Below, one piece after another: positions 52,978 through 62,933 of a stretch of 64,000 nucleotides of DNA. A model generated the notes under the pieces. The model saw nothing but the letters and a program-made list of their open reading frames with translations, made no database searches and was not told the origin of the DNA. Source of the DNA: Thermoplasmata archaeon. Its GTDB lineage: Archaea; Thermoplasmatota; Thermoplasmata; Thermoplasmatales; Thermoplasmataceae. Location of the stretch: assembly GCA_021818715.1 (NCBI GenBank), contig JAKATN010000001.1:106674-170673 (forward strand), given 5' to 3'. The position numbers and the translations under genes were made by a program. How positions within the stretch are numbered: position 1 is the stretch's first letter; the number at the start of each line of letters is the position of its first letter.

Positions 52978-53814
52978 GTGATATGTCCAACATGCGGAAC
53001 TGAGAACCCTTCACGGAGGAAGAAGTGCAAATTCTGCGGTTCGCCTCTTGTCAATGAAGCCTCGGTTTTCAGTGTGGAAAGCATTCCAGCTAGTTCATAT
53101 GCTGCCGGTGTCCAGGGAACGGAACAGGTGCAGTCGAATTCTGGCATACCCGGTTTGTCGCTGGATGCTGGAGAGACTATTATCAGGGAGTATCATCCCT
53201 CAGAGGAATACATTTCAAAAAGAGTTAAAATCGCGGTTGTAACCAGTTTAATCGCAGCGGTGGCATTTGTGGCGCTGTTCATTCCGCTTCTGTTGATAGG
53301 CAGTGGAGCAATTCAAATTTTGCCGCTGGCCCTGTTTTTATACTTGATATATGTTGAAGCCCCGCTCACATCTTCAGCGATTTCCATGAGACGCTTGAAG
53401 GCTGTCAGGTATTGGATAACCAACAGGCGAGTGATAATAACTGATGCCCGGAAAGTAAGCAGGTTGCATGAGTTCCCGTTATCGTCTGTTGAGAAGGCTA
53501 TTGTCTCCAGCAGGCCGCGCAACAGTGAATATCCAACTGTCATCTTTGTCCTGAAGCGCAGCTTCGGGGCTACTTCCCAGAATGGAATGCCAGCCAGCAC
53601 TTATCCCATGGGCAGTGACCCGAGCGAAGGGGGTTACAAATGGTCAGGGCCTGCCTATATCAGGTATAGGCGGATAACGCCCCTCAGCTCTTACCGATTG
53701 AGATCATTCTTCTGGATCAAAAGGGATGATGCAGAGGGAATCCAGCAACTCATTGAAAACCTGAAAAATGGCAGTGTTTCAACTCCAGTCAGTAATACCC
53801 AAAAACTTAATTGA
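52978..53814 (+). CDS. Zinc-ribbon membrane protein with PH-like domain
   Basis: The start is GTG 52978. The N-terminus is a zinc ribbon (CPTCGTENPSRRKKCKFCGS, two CxxC pairs) and is followed by a disordered linker, two membrane helices (about 90-138) and a C-terminal bacterial PH-like domain beginning RYWITNRRVIITDARKVS. This domain order is found in uncharacterised archaeal membrane proteins; the PH-like part probably mediates protein contacts. It is divergent from the PAC2 gene and monocistronic. Confidence 0.8.
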   Translation: MICPTCGTENPSRRKKCKFCGSPLVNEASVFSVESIPASSYAAGVQGTEQVQSNSGIPGLSLDAGETIIREYHPSEEYISKRVKIAVVTSLIAAVAFVALFIPLLLIGSGAIQILPLALFLYLIYVEAPLTSSAISMRRLKAVRYWITNRRVIITDARKVSRLHEFPLSSVEKAIVSSRPRNSEYPTVIFVLKRSFGATSQNGMPASTYPMGSDPSEGGYKWSGPAYIRYRRITPLSSYRLRSFFWIKRDDAEGIQQLIENLKNGSVSTPVSNTQKLN

Positions 53815-53931
53815 AGTATTTTTATGGCTGATTCACAGCTTAACAGGAATTAAGCCTTCCCGCAAGAAAATAATCGCAACTGCAAGCGCCAAAGAAAATA
53901 TGCACTCCCTCTCACGGATTTAAGAAAATCC

Positions 53932-53938
53932 TTATATC
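53932..53938 (+). promoter_or_regulatory. TATA box of the elongation-factor operon
   Basis: TTATATC lies 42-48 nt before the aEF1A ATG at 53980, with GGTGA in front of the ATG acting as a Shine-Dalgarno site. Confidence 0.55.
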
Positions 53939-53979
53939 AGGTATGAATTGCCATGCCGCATTAAAAGTCGGTGAAATTA

Positions 53980-55254
53980 ATGGCGACACAGAAACCACAC
54001 ATAAACCTGATAACAATTGGACATGTCGATCACGGAAAGTCTACCCTTGTCGGGAGACTTATGTTTGAGCACGGAGAGGTACCTCCGCACATCATTGAAG
54101 AATACAAGAAGCAGGCTCAGGAAAAGGGAAAGGCAACTTTCGAATTCGCATGGGTAATGGACAGGCTCAAGGAAGAGAGGGAGAGAGGAGTAACAATTGA
54201 TCTCAACCACAAGAAATTTGAGACAGACAAGTTCTACTTTACAATTATTGATGCCCCTGGCCACAGAGACTTCGTCAAGAACATGATCACGGGGACGAGC
54301 CAGGCGGATGCTGCAATTCTCGTAATATCCTTCAAGGAAGGAGAAGGCATAATGGCACAGACCAGGGAACACGGTTTCCTTGCCAGGACAATGGGCGTGA
54401 AGCAGCTCATAGTTGCAGCCAACAAAATGGACTCAACCCAGCCGCCATACAGCGAGAAGAGATTCAAGGAAATGAAGGCCGAAGTGGAGAAATTTCTCCT
54501 TTCGATCGGGTACAAGGATATCCCCATTATACCTATCAGCGGCTACAAGGGGGACAACATCACGAAGCCAAGCGAGAACCTAAAGTGGTACAGTGGCCCG
54601 ACTCTGCTGCAGACCCTTGACTCGCTGAAAGTGCCGGAGAAACCAACTTCCAAGCCCCTCAGGCTCCCTATCCAGGACGTATATTCCATCACAGGAATAG
54701 GAACAGTGCCAGTGGGCAGGATCGAAACGGGCATACTGAAAATTGGGGACAAGGTTATTTTCCTTCCCGCTGACAAGCAGGGAGAAGTCAAGACAATTGA
54801 AATGCATCACGAATCCATGAATCAGGCAGAACCCGGGGACAACGTTGGATTCAACGTCAGGGGAATTGCGAAGAACGACATCAAGAGGGGAGATGTCTGC
54901 GGTCATGTTACCAACCCGCCAACCGTCGTGAAGTCTTTCACTGCCAGGATTGTGATCCTTAACCATCCGAGCGTAATAGCAAACGGTTACAAACCCGTAT
55001 TCCACGTTCACACCGCACAGGTCGCCTGCAGATTCGAGGAGATTATCAGGACGCTAAACCCGAAGGATGGTACGCCCCTCCAGGAGAAACCAGATTACAT
55101 TAAGACTGGGGACGTGGCGCTGGTCAAGGTTGTTCCGGACAGGCCCATCGTGCTGGAGAAGACTGCTGATATACCGGAAATGGGCAGGTTTGCCATCAGG
55201 GACATGGGCCAGACAGTGGCTGCTGGCCAGTGCATAGACATCGAGAAGAAGTGA
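53980..55254 (+). CDS. tuf: Translation elongation factor aEF1A
   Basis: aEF1A is the GTPase that brings aminoacyl-tRNA to the ribosome. G1 is [10 protein letters not shown]3 is [13 protein letters not shown]4 is ANKMDS and switch I has RERGVTIDL. Domains 2 and 3 follow with [16 protein letters not shown] and [24 protein letters not shown] 53980 gives 424 residues; GTG 53971 would add three and lies in the Shine-Dalgarno. The uS10 gene starts 4 nt after its stop. Confidence 0.97.
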   Translation: MATQKPHINLITIGHVDHGKSTLVGRLMFEHGEVPPHIIEEYKKQAQEKGKATFEFAWVMDRLKEERERGVTIDLNHKKFETDKFYFTIIDAPGHRDFVKNMITGTSQADAAILVISFKEGEGIMAQTREHGFLARTMGVKQLIVAANKMDSTQPPYSEKRFKEMKAEVEKFLLSIGYKDIPIIPISGYKGDNITKPSENLKWYSGPTLLQTLDSLKVPEKPTSKPLRLPIQDVYSITGIGTVPVGRIETGILKIGDKVIFLPADKQGEVKTIEMHHESMNQAEPGDNVGFNVRGIAKNDIKRGDVCGHVTNPPTVVKSFTARIVILNHPSVIANGYKPVFHVHTAQVACRFEEIIRTLNPKDGTPLQEKPDYIKTGDVALVKVVPDRPIVLEKTADIPEMGRFAIRDMGQTVAAGQCIDIEKK

Positions 55255-55258
55255 GTTT

Positions 55259-55573
55259 ATGGTTTCCTACAGGGCAAGAATCTCCTTGAGCGGGACAGAA
55301 CATAAAATAGTGGATTCCGTCTGCAATGAAATTAGAGGAATAGCGCAGAGGACTGGCGTCGAGATTCATGGCCCTGTTCCATTGCCTACCAGAAGGCTCA
55401 TGGTACCGGTGAGGAAAAGCCCTGACGGAGAGGGCTCACCAACATGGGACAGATGGGAAATGAGGATACACAAGAGATTGATCGACGTTGATGCAGATGA
55501 ACGGACCATCAGGCAGTTGATGAGGATTCCCATTCCAGATGGAGTCCAGATAGAAATACAGATCAAGAGTTAG
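55259..55573 (+). CDS. rpsJ: Ribosomal protein uS10
   Basis: The 104-residue product has the uS10 pattern: [56 protein letters not shown] and a [12 protein letters not shown] end. Its place after aEF1A is the usual archaeal and bacterial arrangement. The start codon is ATG 55259, 4 nt after the aEF1A stop, so they are co-translated. Confidence 0.96.
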   Translation: MVSYRARISLSGTEHKIVDSVCNEIRGIAQRTGVEIHGPVPLPTRRLMVPVRKSPDGEGSPTWDRWEMRIHKRLIDVDADERTIRQLMRIPIPDGVQIEIQIKS

Positions 55574-55602
55574 GTTTTTTTCAGGGCAGAGAGGATTCAA
55601 TT

Positions 55603-57804
55603 ATGGGCCGAAAAGAAGACAACATTGCCAAGGCAATGGATATACTGAAGGATTACAGCAGGATAAGAAACATTGGCATAGCCGCTCACATAGACCATGG
55701 CAAAACGACGCTGAGCGATAACCTGATTGCCGGGGCCGGTATGATGAGCGAAGAACTTGCTGGAAAGCAACTCATGCTTGACTATGATGAACAGGAGCAG
55801 GCCAGGGGAATTACAATAAACGCTGCAGTTGCCTCCATGGTGCACTCCCATGACGGCGTGGACTTTCTGATAAACCTCATCGATACCCCAGGCCACGTGG
55901 ACTTCGGGGGAGATGTGACCAGAGCCATGAGAGCTGTGGATGGCGTTATAATTGTGGTTGACTCTGTAGAAGGAATAATGCCGCAGACCGAGACCGTCAT
56001 CAAGCAGGCACTAAGGGAGAGAGTGCACCCTGTACTCTTCATAAACAAGGTTGACAGGCTGATCAACGAGCTCAAGCTTAACGTTGAAGAGATGCAGAAG
56101 CGTTTCGTCCGCGTCATAAACGACGTCAACAGGCTAATCCAGAAGAACGCACCAAAGGAATTCTCTGAGAGCTGGAAAGTCAGCGTCCAGGGCGGCACGG
56201 TTGCATTCGGGTCTGCTTTCAACAACTGGGCAATATCGTCTCATTCCATGGTGACGAACAAGATATCGTTCAAGGATATACTGGATCTGGTTAAGAACGG
56301 AAAGCAGAAAGAACTGGCCCACAAGAGTCAGCTCCATCAGGTGGTCCTTGATATGGTTATCAAGCACCTCCCCAATCCAAAGGAAGCGCAGGCTTACAGA
56401 ATTGCACAGATATGGAAGGGTGACCTTGAATCTGTTGTAGGAAAGGCAATGGTCAATTGCGACCCCAACGGCCCAGTTGCAATGATGATCACCAAGATAA
56501 TAATTGACCCTCACGCAGGAGAAGTTGCCGTTGGGAGAATATTCAGTGGATCGCTCAGGAAGGGAACCGAGGTCTACGTCAGCGGCGGTGGGAGTACGAA
56601 GGTGAAAATACAGGTACTTGCCATGATGGTTGGTCCTGACAGGATCCAGGTCGATCACCTCACATCTGGAAACATAGCCGCAATGATAGGACTAAAGAAT
56701 GCAATTGCCGGATGTACTGTCTCCACCGATGTTATAGATCCATTTGAACCAATGGTTCACTACACGGAGCCGGTGGTCACGCTTGCCATAGAGGCAAAGC
56801 ATACAGCGGATCTCCCGAAACTCATTGAGGTCCTTAGAAATGTGTCAAAGGCTGATCCATCTATCGAGGTAGACATCAACCAGGAAACTGGAGAACATCT
56901 GATTTCCGGAATGGGAGAGCTTCACCTGGAAGTCACCCTTTACAGGATCCGCAACGATTACAAGGTGGACGTGACTACCTCTGATCCAATCGTTGTTTAC
57001 AGGGAGACTGTTGACAGGAAAGGTGGTCCCTTCGAGGGAAAATCCCCAAACAAGCACAACAAGTTTTACTTCATTGCAGAGCCGCTCCCAGAGGAAGTGA
57101 TTTCCCTGATCAAGGAAAATAAGCTCCCGCAGGGTACGAAATTCAAGGACAAAAAGTCAGTTGCAGAGATGCTACAGAACGCTGGCCTGACAAGAGAAGA
57201 GGCCAGGGGGCTGGTGGCCATTGAGGGGATGAACCTCATGACCGATATCACGAAAGGTATCCAATACCTGGACGAGACCATGGAACTCCTTATAGAATCA
57301 TTCAAGGAAATCGTTGCCAGAGGCCCGCTTGCCAATGAGCACGTCTATGGGGTAAAGTTCAGCCTGGAAGATGCAAAGCTGCACGAGGACAGTATTCACA
57401 GGGGACCGGCGCAGGTTATCCCTGCGGGAAGGAACTCCATTTACGGTGCGATGTGCCAGGCTAAGAGGATATTAATGGAACCAATTCAAAAGGTGTTCAT
57501 CAGCGTCCCCATAGAAATAATGGGATCCGTTACAAATGAAATACAGCAGAGGAGAGGCATTGTAGAGGAGATGAATCAGGAAGGGGATGAGATGCAGATC
57601 AATGCCAAGATACCGGTTGCCGGCATGTTCGGTTTCGCATCTGCCATAAGGAGTGCCACTGGTGGCAAGGTTCTCTGGAGCTCAGAAAACGCAGGATATC
57701 AGAGAGTGCCTGCTGAATTGCAGAAAGAAGTGGTTACGAAGATCAGGGAAAGGAAGGGAATCAGGCCGGAACCATACGACGAAGCATATTATGCCGGCCT
57801 GTGA
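55603..57804 (+). CDS. fusA: Translation elongation factor aEF2
   Basis: aEF2 is the translocase GTPase. Motifs are AHIDHGKTTLSDNL (G1), ARGITINAAVASMV (switch I), IDTPGHVDFGGDVTRAM (G3) and INKVDRLINELKL (G4). The diphthamide loop region SAIRSATGGKVLWSSENAGY follows, and length of 733 residues is normal for archaea. It begins 29 nt after uS10 and probably belongs to the same transcript. Confidence 0.97.
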   Translation: MGRKEDNIAKAMDILKDYSRIRNIGIAAHIDHGKTTLSDNLIAGAGMMSEELAGKQLMLDYDEQEQARGITINAAVASMVHSHDGVDFLINLIDTPGHVDFGGDVTRAMRAVDGVIIVVDSVEGIMPQTETVIKQALRERVHPVLFINKVDRLINELKLNVEEMQKRFVRVINDVNRLIQKNAPKEFSESWKVSVQGGTVAFGSAFNNWAISSHSMVTNKISFKDILDLVKNGKQKELAHKSQLHQVVLDMVIKHLPNPKEAQAYRIAQIWKGDLESVVGKAMVNCDPNGPVAMMITKIIIDPHAGEVAVGRIFSGSLRKGTEVYVSGGGSTKVKIQVLAMMVGPDRIQVDHLTSGNIAAMIGLKNAIAGCTVSTDVIDPFEPMVHYTEPVVTLAIEAKHTADLPKLIEVLRNVSKADPSIEVDINQETGEHLISGMGELHLEVTLYRIRNDYKVDVTTSDPIVVYRETVDRKGGPFEGKSPNKHNKFYFIAEPLPEEVISLIKENKLPQGTKFKDKKSVAEMLQNAGLTREEARGLVAIEGMNLMTDITKGIQYLDETMELLIESFKEIVARGPLANEHVYGVKFSLEDAKLHEDSIHRGPAQVIPAGRNSIYGAMCQAKRILMEPIQKVFISVPIEIMGSVTNEIQQRRGIVEEMNQEGDEMQINAKIPVAGMFGFASAIRSATGGKVLWSSENAGYQRVPAELQKEVVTKIRERKGIRPEPYDEAYYAGL

Positions 57805-57880
57805 CCTCTTTTTAAGGAGAAAATCATAAAAGCTGGCAATTTCCTGGATGCAGTTGCAGAAGGACAGGGTACGGAAAATA

Positions 57881-58336
57881 TTACCGCTTTCTGCTCTTCC
57901 TTAGGCGTCTGCAGATCCAGCCTTCAGGAAGGGCTGCCTGTTCCAGATTTGGAACCCTTTCATCCTTTATCTTTGGATAGATGTTTGTGCTTTCCACCGC
58001 ATTATGCACTGCCAGTATTCTCTCCATCTCGTCGAGATATTTCGGCGACTTGCGTACCTCCCCGGAAGCGGTTTCCTCAAGTATCCTGTCCATAAGCATC
58101 CAGAGGGACGCATGTTCCATTTCAAGGCCAGAAATTGGCCCCTTCAGATTACTGTCAAGACCAATCAGATCCGGAAAAATTATCTCCTCCTCAATGTAGA
58201 TGTGCCTTCTGATGTTGTTCACGAATTCCAAAAAGGAATCTTTATCCAACTGTCCGCGGATCATTGAAATACGGGCTTCTACCAGTTTCCCATGTTCCAG
58301 ATCGTGGTCTCTCTCGAGCGATTCCCTGATGATCAC
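57881..58336 (-). CDS. Hemerythrin HHE-domain protein
   Basis: The 151-residue four-helix protein shows RDHDLEHGKLVEARI, IRRHIYIEEEIIFPDLIGLD, GLEMEHASLWMLMDRIL and ILAVHNAVESTNIYPKI, which supply the histidines and carboxylates of a di-iron HHE site. Related proteins sense or handle oxygen, nitric oxide or iron. It is a single gene, convergent with aEF2. Its exact role is open. Confidence 0.87.
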   Translation of the reverse strand: MIIRESLERDHDLEHGKLVEARISMIRGQLDKDSFLEFVNNIRRHIYIEEEIIFPDLIGLDSNLKGPISGLEMEHASLWMLMDRILEETASGEVRKSPKYLDEMERILAVHNAVESTNIYPKIKDERVPNLEQAALPEGWICRRLRKSRKR

Positions 58337-58441
58337 TCGTGGTTAATGTCACAACATACTTTGATATTTCTACCGTTTCCTGCACCTGAAGCGATTAACA
58401 TGTGGGAACTGCGATTCTTTCTTGGCAGGCCTGGTGGCAGT

Positions 58442-58451
58442 TTTAAATATT
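58442..58451 (+). promoter_or_regulatory. TATA box of tRNA-Arg
   Basis: TTTAAATATT lies 22-31 nt before the tRNA 5' end. Confidence 0.6.
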
Positions 58452-58472
58452 TACCAGCAATCAAAGGCAACG

Positions 58473-58547
58473 GGGCGCGTGGCCCAGTCCGGATAAGGCA
58501 ACAGCCTCCTAAGCTGTAGATCAGGGGTCCAAATCCCCTCGCGCCCG
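58473..58547 (+). tRNA. tRNA-Arg (CCT)
   Basis: Cloverleaf: acceptor GGGCGCG with CGCGCCC, anticodon stem ACAGC/GCTGT with loop CTCCTAA giving anticodon CCT (codon AGG), T-arm GGGGTCCAAATCCCC. G discriminator, no CCA, 75 nt, no intron. AGG is heavily used as an arginine codon by the genes in this window. Confidence 0.95.
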
Positions 58548-58575
58548 TAAACTACCTGTTGCGCCAGAAGACGCA

Positions 58576-61221
58576 TCAGCGTGCTGCACTGGCTTTCTTC
58601 GGGTTCTGTGTTCCGGCCGCAATCACCGTCTCATATATCCGGATCATCAGATCATTTCTGCCATCCTCTCCAGAGAGCTTTGAGTACACAATTGAAGGGT
58701 CGATCTGGAACTTATGGCTGATCAGCTTCGCCTGCACTATTCTGAGTAGACCATTCAGAGCTTTTGGAATGCTGTTCTGGCAGGCAGAATCGATCTTCAG
58801 AATCACCAGGGTTGTAAGGTCAGAGGAGGCATGGTGTTCAAATACCTGTTTGACGCTGTTTATCATTGCGTCCACAAATGGAAAATCAGTGAACTTTCCC
58901 GCGAACCTGCTTGCATCTGCCCCAATATTGCCCAGATCATTCCTGATAATGGCTGAAACAAACCTTGCTGCAGTTGCCCACCCTTCATAGAAATGATCGG
59001 AATAATTTGAGGCAGATTCTTCGATATTGCCCAGGCATCTCACTGAATCGTCTTTGTTGCCGACCGCAAGAAATGCCAGGGCGCCGATCATGTAAAAATA
59101 CGGCAGGAAGCTCTCACCCGGGTCCAATTTGTCCAGGAAATGACTGAGGTCAGTGCCATTTGATAAATCTCCCCTGAAAACCCTGATGACAGACTGGAAT
59201 GAAGCCATTACTTTTGAGGCCTCATCATCATTCAGCTTCTTCGCAAGGTCAGTTGCATCATTTAGGGAATTCTCAAGGCCGAGAAGATCAAGATCGAGCA
59301 GGGATGTTACAGCGACGGTTCTCCTGTAATATAACTGCATCGGCAGGTTGCCTGTTATCCTGAGCAGGTCAGCTTCAGTACGGAGATATGATTTTGCCTC
59401 ATTTATCCTGCCGAGATTGTACTGTACATCAGCCAGAGAAGAGACGGTAAATGACCTTACGGCAATGTCGCCGATGGAATATGAAATCCTCAGGGCATTG
59501 ATGTACCCGGATACCTCCTCGTTATACTGGCCCCTGGAGTCCAGGATAAACCCCTTGTTTATGATATTGTACATGAGTTGCGTTTTCAATCCGTGTTCTT
59601 CGGAGACAACCATGCTCCGGTCATAGCTCTGGATCGCTTTCTCCTGGTCTCCCATCGCGAGGTAATTGTTGCCCATCAGCGTCAGGGCCTTGCCTGAGAG
59701 ATCAAAGAAATTGTTTTTTTCAGACTCCTCAAGCAGGGATTTTGCCAGATCCATGGACTTCTCTCCTTCTCCACTGTTGAGATAAACCTCGCTCAGGATC
59801 GAGATCGCGTCCAGCCTGTTCCTGACGGTAATTTTAGGCCTTTTAAGTACGTCCTGCGCCATAGCCTCAGATTTGGAATATTCTCCCTGCAGGTTGTAAA
59901 TAAACCCAAGGAGTATATTTCGCTGGATGCTGTATTCTGAATCTTCCAAGAGAGGCTCCAACCCCTCAATGGCCTTTGCAGCGTATCCCAGGTAATACAG
60001 GTGGGTGCTCCTTATGAGCTGCAGCTGTCCTATGACCTTGCTGTCCTGAATGTTGTTCCTTGCTAGATCGATGAACCGATCAAGCTGATCAAGTGAATGG
60101 AAAGACTTGACAATCGACATTCCCATGTTCCTGACAATCCCGCTGACTGCCTTTGTGTCCCCATTCAGAAGTAACGAGATAAGCTGCAGATGCAGTGGCA
60201 GCTTATCAAAAAGTTTATGGCTCCTGACTTCGAAAAGCACGTTCTCCGGTAAAGATTCAGCCCTGTTTTTAAGGAAATATCTGTAAAAACTTGTGCTCAC
60301 GAACTTCACCTCTCCGGAAGCTATGTCCACAATTTTTTTTGTCTTCAGCTCTTCCAGTGCTTTTGGAGTACCATATTCCTTCGCGGGGAGAAGCACTTCA
60401 AGTGTTTCAAGGCCAATCGAACCCGATTCCATGGAGAGGAAGTCAAGAACCAGCAATTCACTGTCTGATAAGGAGGAGAAAGTGCTTTGGTAATACTCTT
60501 CAACCGACCCAGGGATCGGAAGAAATCTGAATACTGCCCAGTCGATGGACTTGGATCGATTTATAATACCTATTTCTGAATAATATTGCAGCGTGCGATC
60601 TATAAGCCACAAGTTCCCGGAACACATCTCAAAAACTTCCGAGATAAATTCCATGGGAAGGTCATATCCAAGGCTGCGGATCAGGGAAGTGACATCTTCA
60701 ATCGAAATTTCCCGAAGCTCCAGAAGATCAATTTTCGGTTCCTTTGAAACCAGGGTCCTGAAGAGATCGTAATCCTTCCACCCGCCGGTGGAATTGACCA
60801 CGGTTCCTATCAGAATAAACGATCCCCTGGATTGAAGTTCTGCGAGACGTATGAAGAGCGCCCTGCTCTGGTCGCTTCCCTCCTCAAGATTCTCGATCAT
60901 TACCACGATTGTGGACGGATATCCTCTCTGGGCGTTGCGCTCGAACGATGAAACCAGTTCGTCAGGATCTGAAAGCCTTGAGGTTTCTCCAATCTGGGAA
61001 AGGATGTCATTGAATTCCTGATATCCGGTCTGGTTCGATCCAGGGAAAATCTTTGTGTGAAATACCCGTGATCCGCTGGAGATCAGGGATTCCTTGATAA
61101 TTCGCGCTAATGAACTGTTTTCTGAAGCATCCCTTCCGCTTATCACAAAAGATCTGAGGTCCCTGCCAGGGGCTTCCGTGATCTTCCTGTACGCAGATAT
61201 GACGTCCGTATAGCTTATCAA
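58576..61221 (-). CDS. Large STAND-like protein with helical (TPR-type) repeats and a degenerate P-loop
   Basis: The first 300 residues follow the AAA/STAND plan of MalT-like proteins, but the Walker A position reads FVISGRDASENSSL (residues 25-38) with no GKT, and the Walker B strand reads TIVVMIENLEE. ATP hydrolysis is therefore doubtful. Residues about 300-340 form a winged-helix-like linker. From about 360 to 850 come helical hairpins of the TPR type, for example GKALTLMGNNYLAMGDQEKAI near 535. Such proteins act as signal integrators or scaffolds. It is monocistronic, convergent with the tRNA-Arg gene. No DNA-binding effector is seen at either end. Confidence 0.72.
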   Translation of the reverse strand: MISYTDVISAYRKITEAPGRDLRSFVISGRDASENSSLARIIKESLISSGSRVFHTKIFPGSNQTGYQEFNDILSQIGETSRLSDPDELVSSFERNAQRGYPSTIVVMIENLEEGSDQSRALFIRLAELQSRGSFILIGTVVNSTGGWKDYDLFRTLVSKEPKIDLLELREISIEDVTSLIRSLGYDLPMEFISEVFEMCSGNLWLIDRTLQYYSEIGIINRSKSIDWAVFRFLPIPGSVEEYYQSTFSSLSDSELLVLDFLSMESGSIGLETLEVLLPAKEYGTPKALEELKTKKIVDIASGEVKFVSTSFYRYFLKNRAESLPENVLFEVRSHKLFDKLPLHLQLISLLLNGDTKAVSGIVRNMGMSIVKSFHSLDQLDRFIDLARNNIQDSKVIGQLQLIRSTHLYYLGYAAKAIEGLEPLLEDSEYSIQRNILLGFIYNLQGEYSKSEAMAQDVLKRPKITVRNRLDAISILSEVYLNSGEGEKSMDLAKSLLEESEKNNFFDLSGKALTLMGNNYLAMGDQEKAIQSYDRSMVVSEEHGLKTQLMYNIINKGFILDSRGQYNEEVSGYINALRISYSIGDIAVRSFTVSSLADVQYNLGRINEAKSYLRTEADLLRITGNLPMQLYYRRTVAVTSLLDLDLLGLENSLNDATDLAKKLNDDEASKVMASFQSVIRVFRGDLSNGTDLSHFLDKLDPGESFLPYFYMIGALAFLAVGNKDDSVRCLGNIEESASNYSDHFYEGWATAARFVSAIIRNDLGNIGADASRFAGKFTDFPFVDAMINSVKQVFEHHASSDLTTLVILKIDSACQNSIPKALNGLLRIVQAKLISHKFQIDPSIVYSKLSGEDGRNDLMIRIYETVIAAGTQNPKKASAAR

Positions 61222-61757
61222 TTCAATACTGTTACAGCATACTGCTACATATATTATGGCAGGACGGGTGAAAAACGGTTACGTTCCCCGGCCAGGGAAC
61301 TCACGGACCAGGTACACCAGACACCAGAACTGGCTTTGCACCTGAAGTAAATCTTACACCTGAAATAATTCACTTGCACCTAAATTCCCCATAAATGGTC
61401 TCTTAAGTGCAAGGCCACCAGAACCTGCCTTGCTGAATGAATATTACAACTCGAATTATCGGGAGTTACCAGTACAATTCTCAGTGAGCTTTCCCATCTC
61501 CTTCCCGGGTAGCGGGGGCTTCCCGCTGGAATACCTTTCCCTGTGCTTTCAGAGATATTGGATCACTTCACTGCTGCTCTCTTTTCTCACAAGGGTGAGA
61601 TGATTGACTCAAGGAAATAATTCCATAAGAACCGCATCATGCTTTGGGAAGAGGCTCGAATCCATGATTCATTCAACAGAGCACCGGAACCAAAATACTT
61701 AAGTACTCGTTGTAAATATCAGGATGACAACGTATGGTTGTCAAGTAGGTGAATGAA
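61222..61757. other. 536-bp non-coding region with short repeats
   Basis: No gene is recognised. Three near-copies of CACCTGAA lie at 61339, 61357 and 61377, 18-20 nt apart. An 18-nt direct repeat CACCAGAACTGGCTTTGC at 61322-61339 recurs as 61416-61433 with 15 of 18 bases identical. A hairpin AGCGGG/CCCGCT with a GGCTT loop is at 61511-61527. The right end holds the hsp20 promoter, with a TACTTAAGTA palindrome at 61696-61705. The middle could be a decayed mobile element or an untranslated RNA. Confidence 0.45.
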
Positions 61758-62321
61758 ATGGTAGGAAAAAAGAACAGAGACAATGACGACTGGCGCAGGG
61801 ATTTCTTTGGAGACTTTTTCGGCGACTTTGATTTCGATTTCAGGAGGCTTAATGACAGGATGATGAAGGTCTTCGGCAGACTCAGGGACAGCATAGAGGA
61901 AACTGGGGATGAGCCCTTTGTCTACGGGTTTACTTACCGGGTGGGATCGGATGGCAAGCCAATATTCCAGGAATTCGGGAACGTTCCAGGGCTTGTCAGG
62001 ACTCCAAACCTTGTTGACAATTCGTCCAAGGGGGCAAATATCAGGGAGCCCATAACTGATCTGAATGAGGACGATGAGAAGTATTACATGACGTTTGAGC
62101 TTCCAGGGGTAACTAAGAGCGACATTCATCTGGAAGTGAACGAGAGCAACATCATAGTCAGAACCAACGACGAATCCAGGCAGTACTACAAGGAGCTAGA
62201 ATTCCCATCTCCCATTAATACAGACTCGGCCAAGGCAAAGTTCGTGAATGGGATACTTGATGTCTCAGTGACAAAGCAGAAGAAGGGAAAGCCGTCCGGG
62301 AAGAACATTGACATCGAGTGA
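61758..62321 (+). CDS. Small heat-shock protein (Hsp20 family)
   Basis: The alpha-crystallin domain covers about residues 85-180, with REPITDLNEDDEKYYMTFEL, GVTKSDIHLEVNESNIIVRT and the AKFVNGILDVSV strand. The N-terminus is rich in Asp and Phe (FFGDFFGDFDFDF) and may drive oligomers. ATG 61758 is chosen because AGGTGA lies 5 nt upstream; GTG 61749 is in the same region. An ArsR-type regulator gene follows 10 nt later, so both are co-transcribed. Confidence 0.92.
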   Translation: MVGKKNRDNDDWRRDFFGDFFGDFDFDFRRLNDRMMKVFGRLRDSIEETGDEPFVYGFTYRVGSDGKPIFQEFGNVPGLVRTPNLVDNSSKGANIREPITDLNEDDEKYYMTFELPGVTKSDIHLEVNESNIIVRTNDESRQYYKELEFPSPINTDSAKAKFVNGILDVSVTKQKKGKPSGKNIDIE

Positions 62322-62331
62322 AGACCCACCC

Positions 62332-62928
62332 ATGGATGAGCTGATAGACTATTTCCTGTCCGCCATTGAAAACGAGACGCGAAGGGAGATACTCAGGATG
62401 CTCACCATGGACCCTTCATACGCCCTGGAGATGAGCAGGAAGATCGGAATTTCCCAGCAGGCAATTAACAAGCAGCTCTATTTCCTCGAAAAGGCTGGCC
62501 TGATTGCACTTGACGGCGTTATCCCAAGCAGCACCGGTCCGCCAAGGAGAATTTACAGGCCAACCAATTTTCATACCCTTGTTTTTGACTATTCACCGAA
62601 TTTTGTAAGGGTCAAGCTCTATGACCTGACTGACGAAGATGAAGACGCAACCCTTTCCTCAATAAAGAACGGCGAGAAGCCCATATCCATGCTCAGGGAG
62701 ATCGATCAGAGAATTGACAAAATAATGGAGGAGAGAGGAGAATTGCTCAAGGTGAGGGATTCCATCATCTCTGCGCTCAGGGAAGAAATTGGGAGAAAAT
62801 ATTCGGACTCCGTCAGCAGGGAGGCTGCCCTGCGTTACATTGACTCTCTGGACGTAGTGGATGTTGCGAGGAAGACCGGCATCCCAGTATCAATGGTACA
62901 GGCAATAATCAAGGAAATAGATCCCTAA
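62332..62928 (+). CDS. ArsR-type winged-helix regulator, partner of Hsp20
   Basis: The helix-turn-helix is ETRREILRMLTMDPSYALEM-like in residues 13-35, then KIGISQQAINKQLYFLEKAG, the ArsR/Phr-type recognition region. A helical C-terminal part follows with coiled-coil character and a final DVARKTGIPVSMVQAIIKE segment that resembles a second helix-turn-helix. ATG 62332 gives 198 residues. Being co-transcribed with hsp20, it may repress heat-shock genes, as the archaeal regulator Phr does; this is an inference. Confidence 0.85.
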   Translation: MDELIDYFLSAIENETRREILRMLTMDPSYALEMSRKIGISQQAINKQLYFLEKAGLIALDGVIPSSTGPPRRIYRPTNFHTLVFDYSPNFVRVKLYDLTDEDEDATLSSIKNGEKPISMLREIDQRIDKIMEERGELLKVRDSIISALREEIGRKYSDSVSREAALRYIDSLDVVDVARKTGIPVSMVQAIIKEIDP

Positions 62929-62933
62929 GGTAT

